Shown here: one piece after another, positions 34,301 to 46,314 of the stretch | How the letters are laid out: every line of letters begins with the position of its first letter | How positions within the stretch are numbered: position 1 is the first letter of the stretch | NCBI RefSeq assembly: GCF_012273895.1 | Contig: NW_024045143.1 | Span: 62,001 to 126,000 of the forward strand | Length of the DNA stretch: 64,000 nt | From: Zerene cesonia | Lineage: Eukaryota; Arthropoda; Insecta; Lepidoptera; Pieridae | Direction of reading: 5' to 3' | Notes under the pieces: model-generated | Seen by the model: only the letters and a program-made list of their open reading frames with translations | The model's database searches: none | Told to the model about the DNA's origin: nothing | Translations under genes and position numbers: made by a program

Positions 34301-36000
34301 ATTAAAACGACCATTTATTTTGCACAACATTTTATGTAATAGAAGTACTTATATTTGAAACGTGATACTAAGTCATATTTAAAAACCAGAATCGAAACTT
34401 AATCTTAAGTAATACTCGAGTATCACGTAATATTTGCTTCAACAATCTATCATTTACCACAACATTAAAACTGGTAATTCATATGCCTCATTATTCCCCC
34501 TTAAAAATCCAAATCTCGAATCCTGTGTACGGCTGAATTCACAATCACAATTTGTCTGCTCGTTCGCGTCCATAAAAACGTATGGAATGTTGGAGCGTTA
34601 AGCTGGCTACGGATGCCAGGCGCAAGCCGACAGTGTGTACTCACGGTCTGTGTTTGTGAAGGTATATTATAATTAAGTGTCATTGTTTGCAAGCCGTGTA
34701 ATTGGTGGCGATATCCGATGGACGCATTCGCATGTGAAATCAATAAGTCGATCCACTGAACGGAATGTTGGCTCCGGTTTATTATTATTTACTATTTGCT
34801 GGTTTAAATACAACGCGTAAAGCGCGTGTGTATTTCGTACATTTTAAATGTATTGTCATTAACGTTGAGCATATTGGCAAGTTAAAGTTATTAGCTTTAC
34901 AATATGTAACGATAATATAATGATATTATATTTGTATGCTATGTATTTAGTGGCGAAACATGTGAAAAACGTACCGTATTATTTATATTGTATCACCATT
35001 GTTGTTGCAAATAAAGGATTAAGAATTATGAATTATGGACGGTTCGAAATATATTTAATTATGTAAATAACTTTTAACAAAATATGTTTTACGTACAAGT
35101 TTTTTAGAAATAATTTATATGCTACAATATTTCTATCCTTGATAATGTAGCATTCTATTAGTAAAAAATATTTTAATCGGTCATGTTGTTTTGAAGTCCA
35201 TTCGACACAAATGGACAAGCACAAACCTAGAATATTGGCATATTAGTCAAGCAGTTAGTAATTGGTATCAGCATCTGTAACTGTAGTTGTAGATTGCGTT
35301 GTATGGTATTATTATACGAGATAAGTAAGACTATAGATAATTCATTCTCAAAATGTTCTCTAAAAGTTCGCCAGAAGTCCCAAGTGCTGTATTAGGTTTC
35401 CAATCCAATGAGATAATTGCTAGATCGGATATAAAATAGTTGTTATTTACGGCTCCTTCACAAAATGTCAATCGTTAAGGGCAAAACAACCAGGTAGTAA
35501 ACTATCATAGCAGGCGGAGACGCGGGGCTAAGCGAATTAGCTGGAGAGGGTTCGGCAATCAGATCAGTGACGCGTCACCTGTCTGCAGACATGACTGGTA
35601 CATACGTCTGCGATCATGTAGTTATTAAAGCTACCTTGCATGCTTCTACATTTAATGATATTTTGGGTTTTATTGCTAAAGTGTCTGATTTTTGTGTGTC
35701 TTACTGTTTATTACTAGCGAACTGCCCCGGCATCGTCCGGAGTATACATAGCCAATAGCACTCAGGAATCTAGTACATATTTAACGGTGATAGAGAACTG
35801 GAAAACGGCCTTTTTTCGTTCTCTTTTATAATACTTTCAATTTAAGAAGTACTATGTCCTATTTAAATATTACTTTCTAGACCAATTTTTTTATATTATA
35901 ATTTGCAATAATAAAAGTCCACGATCATTATATTTCCCTTAGAACCGTTTCAAAAAGCAATATTGTCTAGTCTGACGTAATTCGGTGCTCTTAATTCACA
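31392..36000. other. non-coding stretch
   Basis: A GC-rich block at 32690-32850 keeps frames open on both strands, but without protein features. A possible 32-bp microexon (TACTTACAG, then a segment ending AAGATGAAG|GTATGT) sits at about 32192-32223. TATTTTCAG|GTAAAAC near 33812 is a joined acceptor/donor. No gene is confirmed. Confidence 0.4.
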
Positions 36001-36005
36001 AAAAC

Positions 36006-36081
36006 GAAGAGACAACTACAGGTCTACAGGATCAAATGGGAGTGCATTACGAGCCGCCCTTTTGTCCCTCGCAGTCTGCAG
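36006..36081 (+). CDS. candidate coding segment ending at a joined acceptor/donor
   Basis: An open frame (from about 35985, no ATG at its start) reads DQMGVHYEPPFCPSQSAG and ends at CCCTCGCAGTCTGCAG|GTAAAAC. The GTAAAA donor is only moderate, and CTACAG before GATCAAATGG could be an acceptor. GC content is locally raised. The pyrimidine-rich CCCTTTTGTCCCTCGCAG also looks like an acceptor, so the site might be a recursive splice point instead. Unknown product. Confidence 0.17.
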
Positions 36082-36239
36082 GTAAAACAATTAACTCCTG
36101 TCGGGCTAACTGCATTACCTCACCTTACACCTCTCACCGTTTCATTGTACACCTAGACATGTATGGAATATGCTTATTCCTAAACGTTACACGATTGCAT
36201 GTGTTTATAGATAGAGGTATGAGTTGAGGCATTTTGAGG

Positions 36240-39200
36240 ATAAGGTCAAAGGAAATATTGATAATTTCAGTCAAAATAAAATATTTACAAATAAAAAAAA
36301 AACACTCTTAGCACACATATTTATCGAAATAAACTGTATAACAATATTTATAGTCAAAACAATATTATTCCTCTAGTAAATATCTAGTAAGTATTGTAAA
36401 GAAGGATCAAACGATTTTAATAAGGATTGATGTTTCAGATCAGTGAACCTGTTTAATTGTGAAACAGTTTTAATTTAATTAAAAATGTCACGTGTATGTT
36501 ACATTAAATTAAAACTCATAGATAACAGATATCTGATAATAAAAGTTCGATTTAATTGTACCCCTGCAATCATTCCAACGTAGCTAGACAGGTACACATA
36601 ACATGTTCCTATAGCGTTTGTGTAAAATTGTAAAGTTCCAATGTATAATCCTTGATAATGAACTGAAAAGTTCAGAACAAAAGTATTGTGAAGGAGAATC
36701 AATCTCGCTGAGAAAGAGAACTTCCCGCCGAGCGCTAAGTTGCGAGCAACACAATCAGTCTTTGGCTGCACGTAAGCTTGCACTGCTCGCATCTAGTTGC
36801 CTCCTTGAGAAATATATACTAGTGTTTTCAAATATTGTATGAACACAGCTATATGCAATTTATTTTATTAAAACGGTATACAAAGGGTTTAGTGAGAGAT
36901 TTGCGGTGTAATTATATGCTATTAAAAGTGTAATATTTCTTCATTTAACAATATAACATAAATTATTTAAAAGTTCACTAACTTGGCAAATCACTATAAT
37001 TACACAACACTCAAAAGTGAAGTCTGGAATCGCTTTCATTGAAATCGATTAAATAGTTAGGAAGTGCGGTGAATTCCGCAGCATAAAGGATTCATTGGGC
37101 CATTGATACGAGCCGAGTTTCGAGTCTTCAAGCCGAGTATTCAGGCCGATAGCGCATTTAGGGCTTAACAATATATTTTAGGATATGGCTCAGAGAGATA
37201 CGGAAAACATAACGAATGTATATTTGAAATTACAAGAACATCTTTATATCGTTACTTGTGTTCACTATATTTTGGATAGGATTGAAGTGTTGACTTGGAC
37301 TTGGAAAGGTACATATTCCATTTATAATATGAGACTTTTCCTTAATAGGATAAACAAGAAGCAGTTGTAATAAAGAGCGAGGGCGGCGGGAGGGCACTCC
37401 GCACAACTACTCTCCTGACATTTTGTAATGGTCTAATAACTTGCTATGAAACAAAGTATATTGTTACCATTTCATGAAATATACTTGCAAATGTTAAATC
37501 TTGTGTTGCATCATTATTTCTGACATAGAAACTAATGATTGGTTTTACTCTCTGTCGATGCTGAGCCTTTGTCGGCGATGAAATACATAATAGTTTTTAT
37601 AGCTTCAGCAAAATAAATGCAATACTCTTAGAGATACGATGCATATTGGCTTAGTTTTATTTATTTCTCATGGCAGTTTTTTTTTTGTAAAAATATTTTA
37701 TTCCTACGTGCTTTTTTTGATCGTGTTTGCTTAACCTGATACTTAGAGATCAAAATATTGCCGTTATATCCATTGCTTTAAGCTCTAATCGAAAGGCAAT
37801 CACCCAACCCATAATCCAGAGCAATAATACACTGTCTCAAATGTGGAGCAAGTAGATTCGTGTACAAACCAGATCTATTAGCTATTAGCCTGTGTAATTG
37901 ATGATCGCGTGCTTATTATACCACGGACCGGACGAGACTCCCGTGTAATGTATTTAACATGATGTATCGTGATTTATTCATAAATTATTATAAAGTGGGA
38001 TTTGAGCTTGTTTTGGCAGGAATTGGCGTATTCGTAGCATAGTTACATCAGCTTTGGAGTTAGTGATTATTGTTAGATTTCATTTCATTTACAAATTGTT
38101 CTGAAAATATTTCCCAGTCTCGGGTAATTTTCGTTATTTTTAAAAACGTAGACAGTTACATTAGAAAATGATGTCGAGAAGGCATGGTGCCAGTAACTAT
38201 CTATAAAAGACGTAAGACCAGATTAATACTATTCATATTAATGCGATAAAATAGCGAATTGGACCGAATGATATTAGCATTCAGTACGGTGGGCTAATAT
38301 GAATTGGTTCATAGACAGAACGGATGTGTCGCTTGATGGCCGTCAATTACGTCGATATAGCGGAGGTACGGACGTCCTCCTACTCAGCTGGGGTCGCGGG
38401 TCGCGGGTCGCGGCTCGCCACAGTGAGAAGCGCGGCAGCGGGAGCGGACAGTTTAGCAGTGGCGGAGTATATATATTTATAAGTAATTATGTGTACTAAA
38501 TTTTCTTGTATATAGGTAATTGATCTGGCATGATTGTGATTGATGATACGAAATGTATCTATATTGAACTATTAACTATCGGTTCTTTTTTACTTCTGTA
38601 GGTACAAAAAAAGAAGTAGCATCTAAGAAGCTGAGCACACAAATTGTCTTTAATTTTCTGGATTCTTACGAAAGAAAGTATTACAGTAAACAATCACAAG
38701 TCCTATTTTGCTAGGAAGGATTTGAAATAATATAGATCATGACCGTTTCCGCATCGCTAACAGCAGGATATAAACACACGACCTTAATCTATTGCGGAGA
38801 CTCCAAGCCTACACAGGGAGTCAATTTATGGATCCTACATTCCACAGTTAATTGTGGTGACTAATTTGTAATTCTGCGATGACAAATTAGTAGACGGATA
38901 TCATGATGTAGGTATACTTCCAAATTGATTGCGTTGAATTTTGCTACACACAGCAGACTTATACAATTAGGTGAAATCCTGTCTAGTTTACTAAATAAAG
39001 TAAAATCGAACTAATACCAAACATAAGATCTAATTTGCATCAGAGCATATTATATAAATGACTGTTACATATTAGGTTAAAATAAATTTCAAAATAGACT
39101 CGCAGATATAACAGATACCATTAATAGCATTGAAATTCTGCATAAAGATTTTTTGAGCAAGCGGCCGGGGGATATAAACCAATCTATTAACATGATCGTT

Positions 39201-39860
39201 GCATTTTCAGGAAGAATACACATTTCTTTCTGTTGCTGCGAGTTGAGGGTTACTTAACATCAGTCAACGCATAATTTTCTTGCTAATATTGCACAGAAGA
39301 GCATCTCTTTGTGACAAATAAAGCGAAGAGTAAAGCAGAAGTAAAGCTGCGGTGTGCGAGAGGATGCGTGAATTGATTAGTTATCAATCATGTAGGCGGA
39401 GGCGAGGTCGGTAATGCGAGAAGCGATTACTATTGAGCCCGCGTTGTGCGCTGATGGCGGCCGTGGATGGCGGCTTATTGAATACCAAAGGATCAAAGAA
39501 TATTCGCTGACATTTTCTATTGATATTTGTATGCTCCGTGTGCACATGTTGTAGATGACTCGTCGATTATATGATGAGTTATGAGCTATGTGTGAGTTAG
39601 AATAAGTTCTAGCGACATCCAAACCATGAAATTTTATTTACATTTTGTTTTATGTAAATTATGTAACTTTACATTAAAATATGATGAGTATGAGATTCAT
39701 ATTATATATACTTTACTTGGAGAGATGGCTGTTTATCAATTAAGCCGCCTCTTGTACAAACGATGCCTTGTTTGTAACACTATTTCACTTGGTTTATTTA
39801 TTTAAATTTTTACAATAAAGTATTACATAATTTTGTCTATATCTATATCTATTTATCTAT
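36240..39860. other. non-coding stretch with a heptamer minisatellite
   Basis: GC-rich repeat at 38391-38418; GC-richer patches at 37376-37400 and 39390-39480. A 10-bp inverted repeat ACTAATTTGT...ACAAATTAGT lies at 38860-38891. No gene is seen. Confidence 0.45.
38391..38418. repeat. GC-rich heptamer minisatellite (GGGTCGC)n
   Basis: Three exact 7-bp units and a fourth with one change (GGCTCGC). Confidence 0.8.
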
Positions 39861-39865
39861 GTCTA

Positions 39866-40110
39866 TAGAACATCGTGTGGTGCAGGGAGCAGTGGAAGGT
39901 ACTAGAGCACGCTTACGCTCAACCATGCGATGGACCGACCAAATCAAAACTGCTGTTAGTGATGCGCTGCACGAGTGTAACAGGATGTCAGGAAACAGGG
40001 AAAAATGGCGGATCATCGTGAAGCGGGTTACATCTGCCCCTGATATCACATATATCAGGGGAAGATGACCACGACTGCTCTGTCAAGAGCGACACGACAA
40101 GGAAGACGAA
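39866..40110 (+). mobile_element. LINE C-terminal fragment (non-LTR retrotransposon)
   Basis: An open frame from 39859 to 40068 includes LRSTMRWTDQIKTAVSDAL and REKWRIIVKRVTSAPD, the basic, tryptophan-containing tail found after reverse transcriptase in RTE/jockey-like polyproteins of insects. The stop is followed by GACCACGACTGCTCTGTC, shared with 28608-28845. The last codons are altered by a 10-bp fold-back insertion at 40037-40061. This is an isolated 3' fragment with no catalytic domain. Confidence 0.78.
40037..40061. repeat. perfect 10-bp inverted repeat, 5-nt spacer, inside the LINE copy
   Basis: CCCCTGATAT, CACAT, ATATCAGGGG. The sister copy reads CCCCTGAGACCTCATGATGACC here without the inverted second arm. 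Confidence 0.75.
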
Positions 40111-41349
40111 AGTAATATCACGCAAAAGAAATACGCTCAAACAAAAGAAACCTTACATAGAAACACTTTAAAACTAAACCACGCGTGACGTCACGGGCAA
40201 CAGATAATGTGGCATAAAGTTATTGATAACGCTGTGATAGTTCTCAGTGGAAGGTTAGTCGGACACACCGCAATTGCTTACATCCTGCAGTTATCAGATC
40301 ACTTGGAGCAGACCAGACTGGTGTAGTCTGGGAGATTGGATTCTATTTGTGGGCACAATATAAGTGTTGTATACATTTTTATAAAGCAGGATGCTATTAT
40401 GACATTCAGCGAAAATGAAACAGCAAGTTTATAAAAAATAAAAACCAGCATTATTTATAACCTGCACATCTTTAACTGCACACAATGTTATAAATTACGT
40501 TTTTATTTAAATGAGTATTGACCCAAGTAAATAGTCGAGAAACAATATTCATAAAGAAATGTGTGTAATGAGACAAATAGAAACTCAATAAGACAACACG
40601 TTCATCAAACCTCTCTCACACTAGAGCGCTTGCGCAAGCGCTCGGGATACGGCCGATTATCGTAGTCTTATCATTGACAAGTACAGAGTTATGTTCCCGC
40701 GATCACGATACGACTATTTCTATTGTTTGAATAATATCGTGAGCAACCGATAAACGGATCAGTGTAAGTTACTTGAGCTTGATATAGAAATGACAACTCA
40801 ATCTCCATTGCACTGAAATTAAAAGTGACTACTTATTTAGAAAAATTAAATGCAAGTTATATTTATCTTTACAGTTTATTTTTATAAGTACTCACTTTAA
40901 TCTCAAACCATTGTTTACATTATTGTTATTAATCAATAAAAGCCAAGCGTTGCTTAACTTCGATTTTTCATTATTCGTTGTTATAGCAGTAACAGAAATA
41001 CATCAACTCTGAAAATTGCAACTGGCCAAAAATAGTGGTTCATGAGATGCAGGCTGGTGATAGATGGGCGAACAGACGGACGGACAGCGAGACAGATATG
41101 TTTGTCCCTTACATGCGGACCCAAAAAACGGTCTCATTACGATGACGACGCTCAATTAGTGAGGAGACAGCGCTCGCTAACTAAGCCAATCGCTTTCTCC
41201 CTCAAGGACAATGAAATTACTAACGAACTGCAAATACTCACTTGAAACACACGTTATGTATTTTATTAATTACGAGTAAAGCATGTCTCTATATTCCTAA
41301 AAGCTTTTTATTCATTATTTATTTGGATTAAGACATTTTTATACCTTGA
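40111..41349. other. non-coding stretch with a 20-bp palindrome
   Basis: Contains the palindrome at 40624-40643 and a GACGGACGGACAGCGAGACAG tract near 41075-41096, perhaps a decayed retrotransposon tail. No gene is seen. Confidence 0.45.
40624..40643. promoter_or_regulatory. perfect 20-bp palindrome with a C/EBP-like core
   Basis: GAGCGCTTGCGCAAGCGCTC is its own reverse complement. The central TTGCGCAA is the symmetric core recognised by C/EBP-type bZIP dimers. It is GC-rich within AT-rich sequence, with no repeat-family context visible. Confidence 0.4.
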
Positions 41350-41672
41350 CTTAGGTCCGGCCTCGCTTCGCCCGTGGTACATATTACATTGCATACATAC
41401 AAAAATTTGTGTAAATAAAGTATTTAAACACATAATATACACGTTATACGTAATGTCTACGTATTAAAGTACATAATGTAACGTTTATAATTTTAGGTAA
41501 ATAAAAAAAGGAAAATGCATTTACATACCAAGCTACATATATAACCTACATCACTCAGTATCTACAACTCACTCACACACACACAACAAATCGGACATGA
41601 AAGAATTTCCGATATCGCTTCCGCAGTTCCTGAGATTAGCGTGTTCAAAACAACAAACAAACTATTTAGCTA
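41350..41672 (+). mobile_element. RTE-like tail split by about 200 bp of unrelated sequence
   Basis: CCGGCCTCGCTTCGCCCGTGG at about 41358-41378 matches the head of the 50870 and 58298 elements. CGCAGTTCCTGAGATTAGCG at about 41622-41641, followed by AACAACAAACAAAC, matches their tail. The intervening AT-rich DNA does not match. Confidence 0.5.
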
Positions 41673-41895
41673 GGTTTATTTACATATGTCAAGGTTACTA
41701 GAAACGAGTAACGAAAAGGTTAGACATGACAAAGGCGAAGCAAGTTTTAATATTGATAACAACTAGTCATTAACCTTAACATAGCAGAGCCGAACAAACT
41801 TTCAGACTAACTCAGTTTCCAGAGTTGTCCATTGTGCGGAGGTCAGGTGCCGACGGCTAATTGCTGGCTAATGAAGTTAGCCTACACTGGCTCGT

Positions 41896-41958
41896 TAGCC
41901 GTTAGCCGTTAGCTGTTAGCTGTTAGCAGAAAGCTGTTAGCAGTTAGCAGTTAGCCGT
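41896..41958. repeat. hexamer repeat (GTTAGC)n with variants
   Basis: About nine GTTAGC/GTTAGCC/GTTAGCT/GTTAGCA units in 60 bp, with further GGCTAA motifs just upstream (41856-41880). Alternating GTTAGC and AGCTGTTAGC make it partly self-complementary. Confidence 0.75.
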
Positions 41959-42339
41959 GTCGATGTGCTATCATGAGCTCACATAAAACTGTTTGCATAG
42001 TATTGGATATTGCCCACAATTTTTGTTTAGAACTTTTCTTTAGTTCTTTTTTAAATGTAAAAGATAAGCGATTGAAAGGTGGTCTATTAATAAAACTGTT
42101 AAAGATCCGGCTACTTACTAAGCCGATAAGTAGTACTAAATATTATTTTCTTGTTCATGTTAATTAAAATTACATTTCAATTATTTATTTTATTTTATTT
42201 TTGTGATCGTAGAAGTTATCACTGATTCTATTAGACTTTTTGCTGTATAGGTTTCAAGCGTACAAATATATATCGATTAAGATTTTTCATTGAAATATGG
42301 GAACTTATAAATCCCTAACTAGTGAACTTCCAAGAAATC

Positions 42340-42405
42340 TACTTGGTCGCAGTAATGCAAGTGATGCCTGAACTCCCGGGAGAACGGGGTTCGACTCCCG
42401 CCACG
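42340..42405 (+). other. possible tRNA-derived fragment (B-box-like)
   Basis: GGGGTTCGACTCCCGCC (42387-42403) fits a pol III B box. CTTGGTCGCAGTAATGC, about 45 bp upstream, is a poor A-box match. CTCCCGGGAG lies between. No cloverleaf can be drawn with confidence, so this is more likely a SINE head or tRNA relic than a working tRNA. Confidence 0.35.
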
Positions 42406-42835
42406 TGATTTGTAGCCGCGCGGAGCTTATTGGATGACTGTAATGTTGCCATTTATTAGATTAACACCCGCGCTTTGCCGCTGGTCGCTGAAGCAGATAT
42501 TTGATGTATGTATTGAATGTAACGAGCGCATTAACCAAGTGGAGATAATGCACATATTTTAATGACTAATAAAGCTTACAATGATAATAAGTGTTCCTTG
42601 ACTCGGTGTTTGAGTTAGATATTTTGACATAAGATTTGCTACAGGTATTTCGATTACCGTTTTGAGATTTAAAGATATTACATACGTATTTATTTGTAAA
42701 ATTATACTCACGTACACAGTAACACCTTCAAAAATTAACTCATTAATAATTATTTATTTGAACGCACCTAAAATAAAAAAAATAATAATAAATTAATATT
42801 AAGTTTTACGTAGAAGAGAAGGCTACGAAGCAGAT

Positions 42836-42912
42836 GCGTTTCCTGATGGCAAGTGATCAGTGGCGTGGACCAACAACACCCGGGACAGGAACCGTGTTGC
42901 TGGCCTTCCCCA
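42836..42912 (-). mobile_element. SINE-like fragment, reverse orientation
   Basis: TTTCCTGATGGCAAGTGATCAGTGG and AACACCCGGGACAGG followed by GTTGCTGGCC form the reverse complement of the common lepidopteran block GATCACTTACCATCAGG. Confidence 0.55.
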
Positions 42913-43128
42913 GCCAGCCAGCAAAGAATTACCATTATGTATTGTGTATAATGTGTAGGAAGTATGCTGTTACTTATTCTAGAAACATCTTTTAGTTGCG
43001 TATGAGTGTGTTTCCACTTTCCATATTATATTTATCTTATTAAGTTAATAATATAAATAATATATTCATATTGTTAAAAGTAGGCAACGTTGCGGACATA
43101 ACAGTTCAAAATAGGTGTGCAAATCAGT

Positions 43129-43147
43129 GTATGTGTGTGTGTGTGTG
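43129..43147. repeat. (TG)n microsatellite
   Basis: About nine TG units. Confidence 0.85.
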
Positions 43148-43149
43148 GA

Positions 43150-43630
43150 TTAGCTCTGCCCAAGTCGACGTGCCACTTTCTACTCATTTACCACATAAAG
43201 ATTCGCTTCACAACGGAATTATGTACTAAATAATTTAGTTTATCACTAAATATGAATAATGCGGATTCTAATCGGCTTATACGTAGTGTTATTGAGAGTT
43301 AGTGGATCCAGCTGCCTGGGTCAAGTCGTGTTTACAAAGACAAATACCGTGTCTTATTTAGTTGTGGAATTGTCAAATGTTTATTCAAATTGCATTTAGT
43401 GCGCTGAGGCTTAATTATTGCGGTGTCTGTGACGCTTAGAGTGGCTAGAATTAGCAGATAAGGCTTTTATGAGTCCAATTACAAGAATAACTATGTTTCT
43501 TAAGTGAGAGTAGTTTTGTTTTTGATTACGTATTTGAATTAATTGACTGTTTTATAGAATTCAAATTGAATTTCACTTTTCAGTAGTAAAGTGTAATTTA
43601 CATTTAGCGAAATTTATAATTTATATTTCT
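43150..43630. other. AT-rich non-coding stretch
   Basis: No gene or repeat copy recognised. Confidence 0.5.
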
Positions 43631-43631
43631 A

Positions 43632-43756
43632 AAAAAAGGTTTGGGAAGGGAAAAGAAAAGGATATAGGCCTCCGGCTCCCGATTCACCGTACAAAACGTA
43701 GTAGCATCTTCATTCGCATGCTACTATTCACCCTGATCATCCGAGGTGTGGTACCT
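43632..43756 (-). mobile_element. SINE-like fragment, reverse orientation
   Basis: GGTTTGGGAAGGGAAAAG, GATATAGGCCTCCGGCTCCC and GGTGTGGTAC are the reverse complement of the 5' part of the 46513 element. Strongly diverged in the middle. Confidence 0.6.
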
Positions 43757-43785
43757 ATTAAACCCTCTACCTCTTATATATTTGT

Positions 43786-43913
43786 TTGCCTCCTCAAAGT
43801 AAAACCTACAAACGAATTTTCCTTCAATTCTTCAGTAACTGCATGAGACCCTATAGATGTGTCAAATGCGGAGAAGGACACAAAACGGCGGAGTGTCTAA
43901 AGAAAGATCGTAA
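43786..43913 (+). mobile_element. jockey-like LINE ORF1 fragment with a zinc knuckle, cut by an assembly gap
   Basis: The open frame reads MRPYRCVKCGEGHKTAEC (43843-43896), a C-x2-C-x3-H-x4-C zinc knuckle as in ORF1 proteins of jockey-clade retrotransposons, followed by LKKDR. Just upstream PPQSKTYKR occupies the place where such proteins carry a preceding knuckle (usual form PQCKxCxR), here with both cysteines replaced. The frame has no ATG at its start. A TAA at 43911-43913 follows in another frame just before the Ns. The copy is a decayed fragment; the rest may lie in the gap. Confidence 0.65.
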
Positions 43914-44913
43914 NNNNNNNNNNNNNNNNNNNNNNNNNNNNNNNNNNNNNNNNNNNNNNNNNNNNNNNNNNNNNNNNNNNNNNNNNNNNNNNNNNNNNNN
44001 NNNNNNNNNNNNNNNNNNNNNNNNNNNNNNNNNNNNNNNNNNNNNNNNNNNNNNNNNNNNNNNNNNNNNNNNNNNNNNNNNNNNNNNNNNNNNNNNNNNN
44101 NNNNNNNNNNNNNNNNNNNNNNNNNNNNNNNNNNNNNNNNNNNNNNNNNNNNNNNNNNNNNNNNNNNNNNNNNNNNNNNNNNNNNNNNNNNNNNNNNNNN
44201 NNNNNNNNNNNNNNNNNNNNNNNNNNNNNNNNNNNNNNNNNNNNNNNNNNNNNNNNNNNNNNNNNNNNNNNNNNNNNNNNNNNNNNNNNNNNNNNNNNNN
44301 NNNNNNNNNNNNNNNNNNNNNNNNNNNNNNNNNNNNNNNNNNNNNNNNNNNNNNNNNNNNNNNNNNNNNNNNNNNNNNNNNNNNNNNNNNNNNNNNNNNN
44401 NNNNNNNNNNNNNNNNNNNNNNNNNNNNNNNNNNNNNNNNNNNNNNNNNNNNNNNNNNNNNNNNNNNNNNNNNNNNNNNNNNNNNNNNNNNNNNNNNNNN
44501 NNNNNNNNNNNNNNNNNNNNNNNNNNNNNNNNNNNNNNNNNNNNNNNNNNNNNNNNNNNNNNNNNNNNNNNNNNNNNNNNNNNNNNNNNNNNNNNNNNNN
44601 NNNNNNNNNNNNNNNNNNNNNNNNNNNNNNNNNNNNNNNNNNNNNNNNNNNNNNNNNNNNNNNNNNNNNNNNNNNNNNNNNNNNNNNNNNNNNNNNNNNN
44701 NNNNNNNNNNNNNNNNNNNNNNNNNNNNNNNNNNNNNNNNNNNNNNNNNNNNNNNNNNNNNNNNNNNNNNNNNNNNNNNNNNNNNNNNNNNNNNNNNNNN
44801 NNNNNNNNNNNNNNNNNNNNNNNNNNNNNNNNNNNNNNNNNNNNNNNNNNNNNNNNNNNNNNNNNNNNNNNNNNNNNNNNNNNNNNNNNNNNNNNNNNNN
44901 NNNNNNNNNNNNN
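43914..44913. other. assembly gap (1000 N)
   Basis: Exactly 1000 N, so probably a nominal length. The left flank is a retrotransposon fragment. The long open frames spanning the Ns are artefacts. Confidence 0.99.
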
Positions 44914-46310
44914 ATATCTATAAACAATAGAGCAATATTAGGATGAAAGCGAATGTTGGGAGAGAGATTTACATCAGAGTAACTGTGTTAATAAATGCCG
45001 TCATAATCGTGCTTAATTCACATTTCAATGGCGCCTCAACCGCACCGCAGACAATACGCGCCGAAATGAAGCTCATTTCTATTTGTTGACACTTTTACAG
45101 CCAAGAAACGAGCGACTTCTTGGTTCACTAACATAAAGATTGTCTCAGCAGATGTTGTATTAGATAATACTTGACCTATTTAAATGGTATAATGATTCAA
45201 ATATTTCTATACATAGCTGTGACATAACTTAGTTGTTATAAAAATTGCTATAATTTTACCTACATTATATATTTAATGTTCAAAATCTACGATAATGATC
45301 GAATAGCTACCACGAACAGTTCTACAAAGATGAATTTCTTTTTAAATCAACATTGGTACATCCATTGCAAAATGTTCCCTAGAGGAAACAAATAAAGAGG
45401 ATTGAAGAAGCAGCAATTTATTCATTTATTTTTTTTATTTGAAACAATTAGATAACAGATATCCATTAATATTAGTATATAGAATAAGGCATTTTCCGTT
45501 GAAACAAAAAGCACTTCTGATGGAGCGTGACCAAGTGACAGCGCAACAAGCTCAACGTAAGACTGAGACGTCCCGCCCCTGCGCTGGCTGCTCCCAGTAA
45601 TCCAGTGGCGTCCTTTATCTCAAGATCTCGCATTAAGTGGATCCGAGCACAATAGTTAATAATTTCATAATGAAATCCTCCGACACCACAATGCCGGCTC
45701 AAACGCGCTAACGACGCTCTGACATCGATGATTAATTTCTACGTGTTTCATATCTGCGGATAATGCTCTAAATTACATGTTTTATACCTTAACGTGTTAT
45801 GTTTTCATAGCATTTTATATTAATTTTAACAAATGCTTTTAGAACAGGTGATTATAGCTTAGTTTATTTATTATTTGATCATTACAATGTAAATAAATTT
45901 TCATTTATCCGCTCTTGGATAGAATAAATAATTGAATTCATTCTAGTTCAAATAATACGCATCGTTAATTAAATTTTACAATGAATTAAAATTGAATGGT
46001 GAGTTATTAATTTCTTAAAAAAGGCAAAGACAAATTGTCGATATAAAATAATAACGCCACAGTAAGTTACTACGAGTGGTCAGGCATTGTCTCCCGCACA
46101 ATTGCGGCGGATGTCGGCAATTAACTGCAGAGCCTCGTAGATATTTTGTTCTGACACCAGACATTTTGAGAGAAATATTACATCTCTATTAATTTTAGAA
46201 ACATTTTAGAGTGCAATGCCGTGTTATGTCGCACTCTATTGGTATATTCTTCAAATATTCAATTGAGAATATTACTATGTATTATTGTACATGTTTCTGG
46301 TTCGAAACAT
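44914..46310. other. non-coding stretch
   Basis: A GC-richer 150 bp (45520-45670) keeps a minus-strand frame open for 76 codons from a TTG, without ATG or recognisable domain. Otherwise AT-rich. Confidence 0.45.
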
Positions 46311-46314
46311 GGTT

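Noticed and set aside
42340..42405. Functional tRNA gene
   Set aside because: Only the B box is convincing; no acceptor stem or anticodon arm can be drawn.
43786..44946. Open frames of about 360-390 codons on both strands
   Set aside because: Produced by 1000 N in the assembly gap; only the first 128 bp on the plus strand carry real sequence.
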